Assembly (NCBI RefSeq): GCF_017873335.1
Contig: NZ_JAGGKB010000005.1
Location: 62,001 to 126,000 of the forward strand
Direction: 5' to 3'
DNA from: Thermococcus stetteri
GTDB lineage: Archaea > Methanobacteriota_B > Thermococci > Thermococcales > Thermococcaceae
Length of the DNA stretch: 64,000 bases
Below the pieces are notes generated by a model that saw nothing but the letters and a program-made list of their open reading frames with translations, had not been told where the DNA came from and searched no databases. The position numbers and the translations under genes were made by a program. How positions within the stretch are numbered: the stretch's first letter is position 1; each line of letters starts with the position of its first letter. Positions 1 to 13,256 of this stretch are shown one piece after another.

Positions 1-224
1 CCGGTTGAGGGGTTCCTGACAAGCACTTCCCCCGAGAACTCTCCCCGAATGGAGTGCGGGATTATGCCGTTGAACGTCAGAACAAGGGTTGACTTTCCGC
101 TTCCGCTTGGCCCGATTATTCCAACCATCTCCCCCTTTTTAACGGAGAGAGTTACCCCATTGAGGGCCGGCTTTTTCGAGCGCGGGTACTGGAAACGCAG
201 GTCTCTAACTTCCAGAACGTTCAC
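1..224 (-). CDS. Energy-coupling-factor type ABC transporter ATP-binding protein (N-terminal part)
   Basis: Only the first 74 codons are inside the window; the gene runs off the left edge. The translation begins VNVLEVRDLRFQYPRSKKPA and carries a Walker A motif, GPSGSGKST, at about residues 41-49. The NGIIPH segment that follows resembles the A components (CbiO/EcfA) of ECF vitamin or metal transporters. The GTG start overlaps the trkH stop by 4 nt (GTGA), so it is translated from the same message as trkH. The transported substrate cannot be told from this piece. Confidence 0.8.
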   Translation of the reverse strand, partial: MNVLEVRDLRFQYPRSKKPALNGVTLSVKKGEMVGIIGPSGSGKSTLVLTFNGIIPHSIRGEFSGEVLVRNPST

Positions 225-1699
225 CTTCTCAGCCCCCTGGGGAGCAGGAAGAACACGCTTATTATGAACACAAGCGTCGAGAATATCTCCAACCTGCCTA
301 TCCACATGAGGAGTATGTAGACGAACTTGAGATCGGGGGGCATCGCGGGGGAAGTTATGCCCACGCTGAGACCGACGTTCCCCTGAGCGGATGCCACCTC
401 AAAGAGAGCGTCCGCTAAGTTAGCGTGAACCCTTAGCATTGTGTAGAGGACCCCAGCAAGTAGAAACGCAACGTACGTTATCGTAAAGCTCATTACTTCC
501 TGGATATCCTCCTCACTGAAGACGTAGTTTCCGACCTTCCTCTTGATGACGGCACCCTTTGGGAGTATTGCGCTTTCAATTGTCCACTTAAGGCTCTCGT
601 ACATCAGGGTTATCCTTATCAGTTTTATTCCGCCGGCAGTACTTCCCGCACCACCACCTATCACCATCAGCACCGCCAGGAGAAACTTTCCAACCTCGGG
701 GTATTTAGAGAGGTCCGATATCTGGAATCCCGTACAGCTTATGGCGGAAACCGCGTGGAAGACCGCACCCTGGAGAGCGTCACCTAGAGAATCCCCAACC
801 TGAACCAGTCCATAGGCGATGAGGGAAATCGCCGGGATGAGGAAGAAGAACATGTACCTGACCTGGATGTCCGCGAAGAACGGTTTGAGGGACCTGTCCT
901 TGAAGACCCGATAGTGGACGGTGAAATTAACGGCACCCATTATCATCAGGAATATCGTTACGGCGTTTATCGCGGGACTGTGGAAGAACCCTATGCTCTC
1001 GTCGTGAGTGCTCATACCACCGGTACCGAGACCGGTCATGGAGTGCGTGAGCGCATCGAAGAGGCCCATCCCGTTGATGTAGTAGAGGTAAACACCAACA
1101 AGCGTCAGGACAAGGTATATCTCGAATATCACTTTGGCCGTGTTCACCAAGTTTGGAAGGATCCTCTCGCTCCTTGCCTCGGCCCTGTACAGCCTGGCCG
1201 CGGCAACGCCGGGTCGAATGAGGACGGTAAGGGCTACCAGTACTATACCAATCCCGCCGAGCCACTGCATCCACGCCCTCCAGAACAGCATCATCTTTGG
1301 ATAGCTCTGTAGGTTGCTCATCATCGTGAGGCCCGTGCCCGTCCACGCGCTCATGCACTCAAAATAAGAATCCAGCAGGGGCATATTGGCGATTTTCATA
1401 AAGGGGACAACACTGACGAGTGAAGCGAGGAGCCAGGTAAATGCGGCAGCCACCATCGCCTGCCTGAGGTTTACGTCCTCAATCCTGCTTGAGTGCCGGC
1501 TTAGCCAGGCTCCAAACAGGATAGAGGCCATCCCTGGCAGGGCAAAGTAGGGCACGTATTTTATCTCATCTGGATAGACCCACGCCAGCAGTGCGGGGAC
1601 GAGGTAAGCTACTCCAACACCCTCAAGTATCGATCCAGTGAGGTTTCTAACGACGAAAAAGTCATCGGAGACGTTGATGTGCTTCCTGAAGTCTAGCAT
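221..1699 (-). CDS. trkH: TrkH-family potassium uptake channel subunit
   Basis: A 492-residue integral membrane protein of the SKT (Trk/Ktr/HKT) superfamily, which conducts K+ across the cytoplasmic membrane. Four pore-loop segments with selectivity-filter glycines are visible: SAWTGTGLT (about 117-125), MTGLGTGG, SAISCTGF and ASAQGNVGLS. They are separated by hydrophobic helices, and the length matches the family. The ATG start is preceded by GGTGAGGGG. No trkA regulatory subunit lies beside it. The downstream overlapping gene is an ECF-type ATPase, an unusual partner. Confidence 0.93.
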   Translation of the reverse strand: MLDFRKHINVSDDFFVVRNLTGSILEGVGVAYLVPALLAWVYPDEIKYVPYFALPGMASILFGAWLSRHSSRIEDVNLRQAMVAAAFTWLLASLVSVVPFMKIANMPLLDSYFECMSAWTGTGLTMMSNLQSYPKMMLFWRAWMQWLGGIGIVLVALTVLIRPGVAAARLYRAEARSERILPNLVNTAKVIFEIYLVLTLVGVYLYYINGMGLFDALTHSMTGLGTGGMSTHDESIGFFHSPAINAVTIFLMIMGAVNFTVHYRVFKDRSLKPFFADIQVRYMFFFLIPAISLIAYGLVQVGDSLGDALQGAVFHAVSAISCTGFQISDLSKYPEVGKFLLAVLMVIGGGAGSTAGGIKLIRITLMYESLKWTIESAILPKGAVIKRKVGNYVFSEEDIQEVMSFTITYVAFLLAGVLYTMLRVHANLADALFEVASAQGNVGLSVGITSPAMPPDLKFVYILLMWIGRLEIFSTLVFIISVFFLLPRGLRR

Positions 1700-2678
<979 letters not shown>

Positions 2679-2821
2679 TTCGGCTTTTCTGTTTTCATTG
2701 TTATCTTCGTGCAGATCTCACGAACTAAACTAAAGAGAGCTCTGCCTTGTGAGTTTATCCACAGAGGGGTTATTGGCGAATTTGGAGATAGAAGAAAGAC
2801 CCGGAGGACCAGGCTGTTGGA

Positions 2822-2908
2822 TGGCGCCGGGGCAGGGATTTGAACCCTGGTGGGCGGACGCCCACGGGATCTCGAGTCCCGCGCCTTCCCAGGCTAGGCT
2901 ACCCCGGC
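2822..2908 (-). tRNA. tRNA-Ser (anticodon CGA), CCA encoded
   Basis: The minus strand folds as a class II tRNA. The acceptor stem is GCCGGGG/CCCCGGC with discriminator G and an encoded CCA. The anticodon stem CGGGA/TCCCG encloses the loop CTCGAGA (anticodon CGA), there is a long variable arm TGGGCGTCCGCCCA, and the T arm is CAGGG-TTCAAAT-CCCTG. The large variable arm and the anticodon together identify serine. No intron is seen. Confidence 0.95.
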
Positions 2909-2930
2909 GCGGTTGAAATTCTCTTGCTGA

Positions 2931-2945
2931 GATTTATAAAGTTTT
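2931..2945 (-). promoter_or_regulatory. TATA box of tRNA-Ser
   Basis: Read on the minus strand this is AAAACTTTATAAATC, a strong archaeal TATA element. It lies about 25-30 nt before the mature 5' end at 2908, the expected distance for a tRNA with a very short leader. Confidence 0.7.
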
Positions 2946-3064
2946 AGCTCTTCACCAAGCAAGCGAAAGATTTATTAACCTTATGTTATTTAAATTCTGC
3001 TGGAGTCTAGCAAAGGTTTTAAATCATGTGACGCCCTAATAATAACTGAATAGGAGGTGACAGC

Positions 3065-4240
3065 ATGGTCGGAATCCAGGTGCAGGAGGTAATGAGCGAC
3101 AACTTCCAGAAGATCGACATCGACGCCCCGCTTTCTGAGGCCATAGGCATCTTCGAGAAGGAAGACCCCGACCTTATTCTCGTGTTCGATGGGAACCTGT
3201 ACAAGGGCGTATTGACCCAGGACTTGATCATTCGCTCCCACCTCAAGTGGGATCCAACTAAGGCCAAGGTTAGGGACGTCTACAAGCCTGCCCCCGTTAT
3301 CAAGCCCGAGGAGGACTTAAGTAAGGCTGCCAAGCTCATGATTGAAGTTGATCTCCGCTCGCTCCCCGTTGGGGAGAACAAGGCCGAGATAATTGGTGTT
3401 GTAAACGATATGGCCGTCCTTGAGAGGGTCGCCCAAGAGAAGTTCGGCAGAGGCAAGGTGGAGGAGTACATGACGAAGGACGTCATAACCCTCAAGCCGG
3501 ACGACACCGTTGCCAAGGCCCTCGCGACAATGCGCGACCACGCGATCTCAAGGATACCTGTGGTAGACGAGGAGGGCAAGCTTGAAGGACTGGTTACTCT
3601 CCACGACCTCATAATCAGGTTCATTAAACCGCGCTTCAAGGCCCAGTATGGTGAAGTTGCCGGTGAGAAGATACCGCCCTTCAGCATGCCCCTCAGGGAC
3701 GTCATGATAAGGGGAGTCATAACGGTACTGCCCGATGCGACAGTGAGGGAGGCCGTCGCAACGATGAGGGACAACGACATCGATGGCTTAGTGGTAGTCA
3801 ACGAGGACAACAAGGTAGTTGGAATCCTCACCGTCAAGGATCTCCTCCTGCCGATATCAAAGATGACCGAGAAGGAGGCCAGGTTCTACCTCCAGCTCGG
3901 CGGCGACGCGGCAATACTCAGCGACTTCACGAGGGAGCGCATAATCCAGGACATAAGGCGCTTCGTTGACGGCTACGAGGATCTCCTTGGCCAGGAGGGT
4001 ATAATATACCTCCACGTCCGCCGCTTCCCGGAGAAGCTCAGGGGAGTCCACCTCTACCAGGCCAGGATGAGGGTCGTTACCGACAGGGGCACCTTCGTGG
4101 CAACTGGTGAGACCTGGGGAGCCATCCAGGCAGTCCACGATGCCCTCAGGGCCATAGAGAGACAGCTCCTCCAGAAGGCGGAGCTTGAAAAAGATTTGAG
4201 GTATGCAAAGCGCTTCATTGAGAAGCTAGGTCTTGCCTGA
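3065..4240 (+). CDS. Four-CBS-domain protein with a C-terminal ribosome-modulation-like domain
   Basis: A 391-residue soluble protein. Four CBS repeats follow one another: VMSDNFQKIDIDAPLSEAI; VYKPAPVIKPEEDLSKAAKL; YMTKDVITLKPDDTVAKALA; VMIRGVITVLPDATVREAVA. Such repeats pair into Bateman modules that bind adenine nucleotides or SAM. From about residue 312 the sequence (GIIYLHVRRFPEKLRG, then RMRVVTDRGTFVATGETW) looks like the fold of the HPF/sigma-54-modulation family; this is inference from pattern. AGGAGGTGA lies upstream of the ATG. Its 3' end overlaps the convergent DUF835 gene by 26 nt. The ligand and target are unknown. Confidence 0.85.
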   Translation: MVGIQVQEVMSDNFQKIDIDAPLSEAIGIFEKEDPDLILVFDGNLYKGVLTQDLIIRSHLKWDPTKAKVRDVYKPAPVIKPEEDLSKAAKLMIEVDLRSLPVGENKAEIIGVVNDMAVLERVAQEKFGRGKVEEYMTKDVITLKPDDTVAKALATMRDHAISRIPVVDEEGKLEGLVTLHDLIIRFIKPRFKAQYGEVAGEKIPPFSMPLRDVMIRGVITVLPDATVREAVATMRDNDIDGLVVVNEDNKVVGILTVKDLLLPISKMTEKEARFYLQLGGDAAILSDFTRERIIQDIRRFVDGYEDLLGQEGIIYLHVRRFPEKLRGVHLYQARMRVVTDRGTFVATGETWGAIQAVHDALRAIERQLLQKAELEKDLRYAKRFIEKLGLA

Positions 4241-5354
4241 AGGGTTCAAACTCCCTCTCTATCATTCCTTTCTGTTTTTCGTCGAGTATCTCCTCACTGA
4301 CTACCAGCACCACGAGGCCCTTTGCGTTTAGTGCCATGTCCTTAACGTTGAGAATGAACTTCATTGTCCTCTCAAAGCCGTTCTCAAGGATTAGGTACTC
4401 GAGTGCGTCAATGTAGACAGTTCTGTACCCTCTCTGAAGGGCCTTTGCCACGAGGTCCGTCAGGATGTCTATGCTGGTCGGGCTTACGGCATATATCTGG
4501 GGAGTTTCAGAGATAACGCCCTCCTTTGCCCTGGTTACCCAGAACACCAGCGATTCGGGATGGATCCTGCTCATAGCTTCCATGATGTTCTCCCTGGTAA
4601 TGAGAACGCTCCCCGGTCTCGACCAGACCTCCCCGATTGCTCGAACGACTTCATCCCTGCTGTTGAACTTAAAAGCGCCCTTGATGGGTTCGTTCACAGT
4701 AGTGTAAACCGAAACCTTCTTTACGGGATAGAAAACGTACTTAACAGCCCCGATCGCGGCGATAAACCTGAACAGTGCTCCTAGGAGGAAGCCTATTGGT
4801 GCAAACCAGTCAATAAACCTCGTCACTGGGTAGGTTAGATTGAGAGCGCCCAGAAGGATCAGACCCCAAGGAAACAACCTTTCAATGGACCTAGGCAGGG
4901 TCTCCTCCAAGAGGACGTACCCGAGGTATATAATAGACAAACCGAAGATCAGAGACGGAAGGGAGTATGCCACTGTGGGGTTCTCAAAGGGCTTAAGGTT
5001 AGAGGCCACAAGGAATATCCAGATGTATGAGACAACGCCAAAAACAGCGGCATAAAGGGCGTCCTCGAACTCGGTCTTTCCGCACTTCACGTGGCGCGCT
5101 CCCCACAGGAACATTATCGCCATGGCAAAGTTTGGGGTAACGGATGCCACGAGGTAGGCATCCTCCTTGAACTTCACACCCACTGGGGTGAGCACGTAGT
5201 TCTCTATATCCAGCGCGCCTATTAGAAAGGCAGCCGACAGCAGTACCCACCCCTTCTCCCTGGTCTTTTTGGCCTGGTAGGCAGTGGCAATAAAGAGCGT
5301 CCACCTGGAAATAAAATTGAGAACGGGAATGAGCAGGCCGTAGAGGGCGCTCAT
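4215..5354 (-). CDS. DUF835 membrane protein
   Basis: A 379-residue protein. The first 215 residues form about seven hydrophobic helices. The soluble C-terminal part (from about residue 232, GAFKFNSRDEVVRA to the end) matches the DUF835 domain common in Thermococcales, a P-loop-like fold without Walker motifs that I can see. The start overlaps the stop of the upstream nucleotidyltransferase by 4 nt (ATGA), so it is the last gene of a three-gene operon with that gene and a UppP homologue. DUF835 has no settled function; a membrane-linked signalling or lipid-carrier role is a guess from the neighbours. Confidence 0.8.
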   Translation of the reverse strand: MSALYGLLIPVLNFISRWTLFIATAYQAKKTREKGWVLLSAAFLIGALDIENYVLTPVGVKFKEDAYLVASVTPNFAMAIMFLWGARHVKCGKTEFEDALYAAVFGVVSYIWIFLVASNLKPFENPTVAYSLPSLIFGLSIIYLGYVLLEETLPRSIERLFPWGLILLGALNLTYPVTRFIDWFAPIGFLLGALFRFIAAIGAVKYVFYPVKKVSVYTTVNEPIKGAFKFNSRDEVVRAIGEVWSRPGSVLITRENIMEAMSRIHPESLVFWVTRAKEGVISETPQIYAVSPTSIDILTDLVAKALQRGYRTVYIDALEYLILENGFERTMKFILNVKDMALNAKGLVVLVVSEEILDEKQKGMIEREFEPFRQDLASQ

Positions 5355-6610
5355 AACTCTCTCACCACTTTTTCCTGCTTCACTACCACCAAGGTTCCTG
5401 GGGGAACGTTTTTGTCAACTATCACCCCGGGCCCTATAAGGGAGCCGCTTCCTATCTTCCTCCCGGGATAAATGGTAACGTTTATGCCCGTCTTAACGTT
5501 GTGCCCGATTATCGCGCCGAGCTTGTGCCTCCCGCTGTCCTCAAGCTTTCCTTTTATCTCCACCTTGATGTTGGCTCTGTCGTGCCTCAGGTTGGCGGTT
5601 ATTGTTCCCGCACCAAGGTTGCAGTTCTCCCCGATGATTGAGTCCCCTACGTAGTTCAGATGGGGCGCGTTGGAGTTGTCCATTATTATCGAGTTCTTCA
5701 CCTCTACGGCGTTGCCAATATGGCAGTTGTCTCCAATGCTCGTGTAGGGCCGTATGAAGCAGTTCGGTCCGATGCGTGAGTTCCTTCCTATCTTCACAGG
5801 TCCGATTATGTACGCACCGCTCCTGATGACGGTGCCCTCTCCAACCTCAACGGGTGGGATGAGCACTGCGCCCTCTTCAACGGTGCCCCTGACTTCATGC
5901 TTCAGCTTGGTCTTCAGGAGATACTCGTTCAGCTCAAGGAGGTTCCAAGGTCTGCCAATGTCGTTCCAATAGCCTGAATAGGTGGCGTAGGCAACCCTTT
6001 TTCCGGCGTTGATCATGAGGTTTATGGTGTCTGTAATCTCGTATTCTCCCCTCTCGCTCAAAGGCGTGCTCTTAATGAAGTCAAAAACGTCCGGCTTGAA
6101 GATATATAAGCCAAGGTTTGCATAACCGGGGACTTTTCCGGGCTTCTCAGCAACCTTCTTAACCAAGCCATCTTCAACTTCTATTTTCCCAAAATGGCTT
6201 AAATCGTCAAAATGCTTGACTAAAAGAGCGGCATCGGCCTTCTCTCTCCTGAAAACGCTCACAAGCTCCCTAACGCCTTCCTCCTCAAGGTAGATGTCCC
6301 CGTTGGCCACTATGAACTCCTCGTTGCCAACGTGTTCCTCAGCACTCTCTATCGCCTTTGCAGTCCCCTCACCAGGGAGCTGTTCGATGTACGTTATGGG
6401 CTTTCCGTTGAACTCATCGCCAAGAACTTTTATCAGCTTCTCCTTCTGATACCTGACTATCACCACGAACTCATCAACAAACGGGTCAAGATTCTGGAGC
6501 ACGTACTCTATTATCGGTCTGTTCGCAACTTTTAGAACGACCTTTGGCCTGTCATCTGTGAGCGGCCTCAATCTCTCCCCCTTACCGGCGGCGAGTATTA
6601 CACCCTTCAT
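5351..6610 (-). CDS. Bifunctional sugar-1-phosphate nucleotidylyltransferase/acetyltransferase (GlmU-like)
   Basis: A 419-residue protein. The N-terminal nucleotidyltransferase domain starts MKGVILAAGKGERLRPL, the nucleotide-binding signature. From about residue 245 a left-handed beta-helix of hexapeptide repeats (GTVIRSGAYIIGPVKIGRNS and following) gives the acetyltransferase half. Archaeal relatives make UDP-GlcNAc or dTDP-glucose; the exact sugar cannot be fixed here. I chose the ATG at 6610 because it starts exactly at the conserved N-terminus and overlaps the previous stop by 4 nt; a longer open frame upstream only shadows the UppP gene. Confidence 0.9.
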   Translation of the reverse strand: MKGVILAAGKGERLRPLTDDRPKVVLKVANRPIIEYVLQNLDPFVDEFVVIVRYQKEKLIKVLGDEFNGKPITYIEQLPGEGTAKAIESAEEHVGNEEFIVANGDIYLEEEGVRELVSVFRREKADAALLVKHFDDLSHFGKIEVEDGLVKKVAEKPGKVPGYANLGLYIFKPDVFDFIKSTPLSERGEYEITDTINLMINAGKRVAYATYSGYWNDIGRPWNLLELNEYLLKTKLKHEVRGTVEEGAVLIPPVEVGEGTVIRSGAYIIGPVKIGRNSRIGPNCFIRPYTSIGDNCHIGNAVEVKNSIIMDNSNAPHLNYVGDSIIGENCNLGAGTITANLRHDRANIKVEIKGKLEDSGRHKLGAIIGHNVKTGINVTIYPGRKIGSGSLIGPGVIVDKNVPPGTLVVVKQEKVVREL

Positions 6611-7380
6611 ATTAACACCCCCAGGTTCAGCAACAATCCGATTAGCCCGAAGAGCGTTAAAAACTTCTCTGTCCCCAGACGGTGGGCAGTTCTTACTAAA
6701 GCTTCCATGACCACAAGACTGACAAAAAATGCCGTAACCGCGCTGATAAAGCCCAAGAGGGTATTCCCGCTGTAGGCACCCAAGTAAAGCAGCCGTGTCA
6801 GGTGGTATGCGGGAGCAATCAGAAAACCCCACTCAAGCACGTTCTCCGATTTGTGCCCTGGAAGGAGGAGTGCAAGAGTTACGAGTCCCGTCCTCGAAGC
6901 CTCACCACTGCAGGAAAAACCCTGGAACAGTCCTCCAAGCACCGCGTCAAGAAAACTGGGCCGGGTGGGTATTTTACTTTCGGTCCGTCTCATTATGGCG
7001 AGTCTGGGCCAGGTTAGGCCAAAGAGCGTTATGATCACAGCCAGAATCAAATTGAAGACATCGAAGACCTCACCGTCATCATTTAACAGCCTTGCCAGAG
7101 GGAAGCCCATAAGGAGAGTCAGAAAGAATCCAAGTATAAAGTATTGAAGTTCCGATTCCTGAACTCCCCTGATGGCCATCAGAGATTCCTTGGAGAGCCT
7201 CTCTCGGTAGCGATAGAGCACGGAGAACATTATACCAGCATATGAGGGCACGAGAAAAGCCGTGTAACTAATCAGCTTATCGAGATGGGAGGCAAGAGTG
7301 CCCTCTGGAGAGGTCGGAAGCCACGATAGCAGGGCCGCCAAAATCCCCGAAAGCAATGCCTCTGCTATACCCTGAAGCAT
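6607..7380 (-). CDS. UppP/BacA-like polyprenyl-diphosphate phosphatase
   Basis: A 257-residue membrane protein with about eight helices. It carries the two re-entrant-loop motifs of the undecaprenyl-diphosphatase family in modified form: LSWLPTSPEGTL (about 18-29, compare the bacterial EFLPISSTGH) and FQGFSCSGEASRTG (about 153-166, compare the bacterial PGTSRSG). The family removes the terminal phosphate from a polyprenyl diphosphate so that the lipid carrier can be reused. In archaea this would serve dolichol-linked glycan synthesis, which fits the sugar nucleotidyltransferase it overlaps. Confidence 0.82.
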   Translation of the reverse strand: MLQGIAEALLSGILAALLSWLPTSPEGTLASHLDKLISYTAFLVPSYAGIMFSVLYRYRERLSKESLMAIRGVQESELQYFILGFFLTLLMGFPLARLLNDDGEVFDVFNLILAVIITLFGLTWPRLAIMRRTESKIPTRPSFLDAVLGGLFQGFSCSGEASRTGLVTLALLLPGHKSENVLEWGFLIAPAYHLTRLLYLGAYSGNTLLGFISAVTAFFVSLVVMEALVRTAHRLGTEKFLTLFGLIGLLLNLGVLI

Positions 7381-7520
7381 AGGTCATGCACCTGATAATG
7401 ACGTTCAAGAATATCTTAGGAGCTCTATGCCTATGAACCTTACGGTAACCTCTTTCCGATACGTTTTTATATTTCCGCACCCAAAAGGTTCAGAGAACAA
7501 CCTCATTGGGGGTGGAATCC

Positions 7521-7733
7521 ATGGGATTGGGTGCGATAGTTGACAGCCTCAACAAGTATGAAGGACTCTTCGGCAAGCTCGGTCTCCTAACTGTTGTCGT
7601 GTTCCTGCTGTTGGTGATAGCGGGCTTTACCAGCGGACTGACTGTTGGTAAGGTCATGACTCTTATACTGCTGTTCCTCGGCCTCTTGATGATATGGTTC
7701 GCCTACGAGGTCAACAAGGATCTGAGCGAGTGA
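7521..7733 (+). CDS. Small two-helix membrane protein, unknown function
   Basis: A 70-residue protein with a short N-terminal amphipathic stretch (MGLGAIVDSLNKYEGLFGKL) and two hydrophobic helices, about 22-42 and 48-64. I placed the start at the ATG at 7521 because GGGGGTGG sits 6 nt before it; an upstream TTG would overlap that site. A TATA-like ACGTTTTTATATTTCC lies about 55 nt upstream. No family recognised. It stands alone between divergent and downstream genes. Confidence 0.65.
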   Translation: MGLGAIVDSLNKYEGLFGKLGLLTVVVFLLLVIAGFTSGLTVGKVMTLILLFLGLLMIWFAYEVNKDLSE

Positions 7734-7748
7734 TCCTTCTTTTCTTCA
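7734..7748 (+). terminator. Oligo-T terminator
   Basis: A run of pyrimidines rich in T (TCCTTCTTTTCTTC) directly follows the stop codon at 7733. Archaeal RNA polymerase terminates at such T-rich tracts without a hairpin. The next gene's promoter follows immediately. Confidence 0.5.
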
Positions 7749-7807
7749 GGCACCTTTTTAAACCCCGATAAGGACTTTTCTCCCGCGAGAGCTGAGAGGT
7801 GAGAGAG

Positions 7808-8884
7808 ATGAAGAACCCATTTGAGAAAATGCCGACGGTTCTTACCGCTGATGAGCTCATCGACAAGGCCTTCAGGAGGGCCGAGAAGGCCGCTTCAGCC
7901 TTCACTCCCCAGGGAGGGAAGGTTGCCAAGGCCCGGCAGAGGGAGGAGCTTAGGGTCAGGACCGTCTCCAACGTGGTAAGGGATAACCTCAGAAAGATAC
8001 TCGACAGGACTCCCGGTGTCTCAACCCTGCCGAAGTTCTACCAAGAGCTCGTTGATACCCTCGTTGACCGCGACCAGTTCCACCGCTCGCTGGCAAGAGT
8101 CAACTGGGCGATAAAGACGATAAGAACACTCGAACAGAGGTACGTGGAGAAGATACGCTACGAGAGGGACCCAATCGAAATAGCCAGGCTCAGGAGGCAG
8201 TTCTACGGCAGGGTCGCGGACATACTCAAAGATATCGGCGACGACCTTGAGTACCTCAACAAGGCCAGGAACGTCCTAAAGGAGCTTCCGGTCGTTGACT
8301 TGGAGCTCCCGACGGTGGTCATAGCGGGTCATCCAAACGTAGGCAAGAGCACCCTTCTCAGGGCTCTCACCAACGCGAAGCCAGAGGTCGCGAGCTATCC
8401 ATTCACGACGAAGGGAATAAACGTTGGCCAGTTCGAGGAGCACTACCTCAAATACCAGGTGATAGACACGCCGGGATTACTTGACAGGCCGCTCAGCGAG
8501 AGGAACGAGGTGGAGAAGCAGGCGATCCTCGCTTTAAAGCACCTCGGGGATGTCATCGTCTACATCTTCGACCCGAGCGAGTACTGCGGCTTCCCGATAG
8601 AGGAGCAGATGCACCTGTTCGAGGAGATTTACTCAGAGTTCGGCGAGTTTCCCTTCATCGTCGTCCTCAACAAGGCCGACATAGCCGAGGAGGAGAAGAT
8701 GAAGAAGATCGAGGAGTTCGTCAAATCCAAAGGTCTCGAACCCCTCAGGATATCGGCCCTAAACGGCGACGGCCTCGACGAGCTCAAGAAGAGGGTCATC
8801 GAGATAGTGAAGCCCAAGGCAGAAGAGCTCGCCAGGAAGGTCATGGAGAGGGAGCTGAGGAAGTTCCGAGAGGAGGCGTTTTAG
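7808..8884 (+). CDS. NOG1-family GTPase
   Basis: A 358-residue GTP-binding protein. An N-terminal helical domain of about 160 residues precedes the G domain: G1 GHPNVGKST (about 172-180), G3 DTPGLLDRP (about 219-227), G4 NKAD (about 287-290) and G5 ISALNG. This layout is that of NOG1, which acts in maturation of the large ribosomal subunit. The ATG at 7808 follows GAGGTGAG by about 5 nt and starts the conserved N-terminus; a GTG 9 nt upstream lies inside that ribosome binding site. Confidence 0.9.
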   Translation: MKNPFEKMPTVLTADELIDKAFRRAEKAASAFTPQGGKVAKARQREELRVRTVSNVVRDNLRKILDRTPGVSTLPKFYQELVDTLVDRDQFHRSLARVNWAIKTIRTLEQRYVEKIRYERDPIEIARLRRQFYGRVADILKDIGDDLEYLNKARNVLKELPVVDLELPTVVIAGHPNVGKSTLLRALTNAKPEVASYPFTTKGINVGQFEEHYLKYQVIDTPGLLDRPLSERNEVEKQAILALKHLGDVIVYIFDPSEYCGFPIEEQMHLFEEIYSEFGEFPFIVVLNKADIAEEEKMKKIEEFVKSKGLEPLRISALNGDGLDELKKRVIEIVKPKAEELARKVMERELRKFREEAF

Positions 8885-9021
8885 CCTTTCACCCAGTTTC
8901 TTTAGTTTCAATCTTTTTCACGACAATAACATTACCCGAGAGAACTGATAACACAACAGCCACATCAGATGCAAACAGAAAACCTGAAAAGCCTCAGAAT
9001 ACAGAGAGAAGAGAAAAGAGT

Positions 9022-9414
9022 TCAGGCGTTCTCTTCCTTGATGAGGACGGCGTTAACGACTCCGTCCTGGCCCGGCCTGCTGGTGACGATGGCTCTACCG
9101 GCCTCGGTCTCGATTATGGCGCCCTTGGTGATTATGTTTCTCCTCGCGTACTGCCTGTTGGCCGGGTTCTCGACGACGTTGAGGATCTTGACCTTCTTGC
9201 CCTTGCCGTTCTCAAAGACGTTGGCGTAGAGGGCCTCGATGAGGCGGACCTTCCTGTTGCCGCCGTAGGTCCTGATTATCTTCCTCTTCTCCCTGTCCTC
9301 ACCGACCTTCGTGTTGGCCGGCTCCCTTCCGAGCTCCCTCTTCCTCTTCTTCCTTGCGAGGATGATCCTACCACCTGAGGGTTTCTTGAGTGATCTTCCC
9401 TGCCAGATAGCCAT
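9022..9414 (-). CDS. rps8e: 30S ribosomal protein S8e
   Basis: A 130-residue basic protein starting [17 protein letters not shown], the conserved N-terminus of archaeal/eukaryotic S8e, with a conserved core ([20 protein letters not shown]). It is a component of the small ribosomal subunit. I chose the ATG at 9414 because GAGGTGAG stands 4 nt before it. It is monocistronic, with divergent promoters shared with the next gene on the plus strand. Confidence 0.95.
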   Translation of the reverse strand: MAIWQGRSLKKPSGGRIILARKKRKRELGREPANTKVGEDREKRKIIRTYGGNRKVRLIEALYANVFENGKGKKVKILNVVENPANRQYARRNIITKGAIIETEAGRAIVTSRPGQDGVVNAVLIKEENA

Positions 9415-9530
9415 TACACTCACCTCAATTAGCTTATGAACCCAACGCCACTTCGGGCAGTTCGTTTATAAGCTTTTCTGGGTCTTCAAAAGGTTTTTAA
9501 GTCTTCTCTATTACTCCCATCGGTGGTGGT

Positions 9531-12872
<3,342 letters not shown>

Positions 12873-12881
<9 letters not shown>

Positions 12882-13256
12882 CTCCACACCATTTTCTTTT
12901 TCTTCATCTTCAAGCTCCCGTATCTCAAACACCTTCAGGGGCACTTTCTTTAGGGCCTTACCCACAACGGCTTTGGCGATCCTCTCTGCGTGCTCTATGC
13001 TCTGGGCGTTGTACACCTTGAGCGTCAGGTACATCCCAACGAGTCCAACGCTCCCTATAACGAAGGCGCTCTCAAAGTGCGCCCCGCAGACTGGACACTG
13101 GGAGTAGCCTATCTCCACCCTCACAAAGTCGAGCTTCTCCTTGTTGAGGGCCTTGGTGACCTTGCTCACTGCAACGTTTATAGCGTCTTCGCTCGTCTCA
13201 ACGTCCTTTACGATTATCGGCGCCTCGAGAACGACCACGTAGTCCCCCATTTCCAT
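12873..13256 (-). CDS. UPF0212 (DUF555) family protein
   Basis: A 127-residue soluble protein with the conserved segments GDYVVVLEAPIIVKDVE, SQCPVCGAHFESAF (a CxxC) and KVYNAQSIEHAERIAKAVVG of the archaeal DUF555 family. The function is unknown; the CPVC pair may bind metal or form a disulfide. The ATG overlaps the upstream DUF357 stop (TGATG), so the two are translationally coupled. A GTG 3 nt further upstream is also possible. The 3' end overlaps the convergent membrane-protein gene by 9 nt. Confidence 0.88.

Noticed and set aside
6611-6832. Possible 74-residue N-terminal extension of the nucleotidyltransferase
   Set aside because: The added codons overlap the UppP gene in another frame and precede a perfect conserved N-terminus with a 4-nt overlap start.
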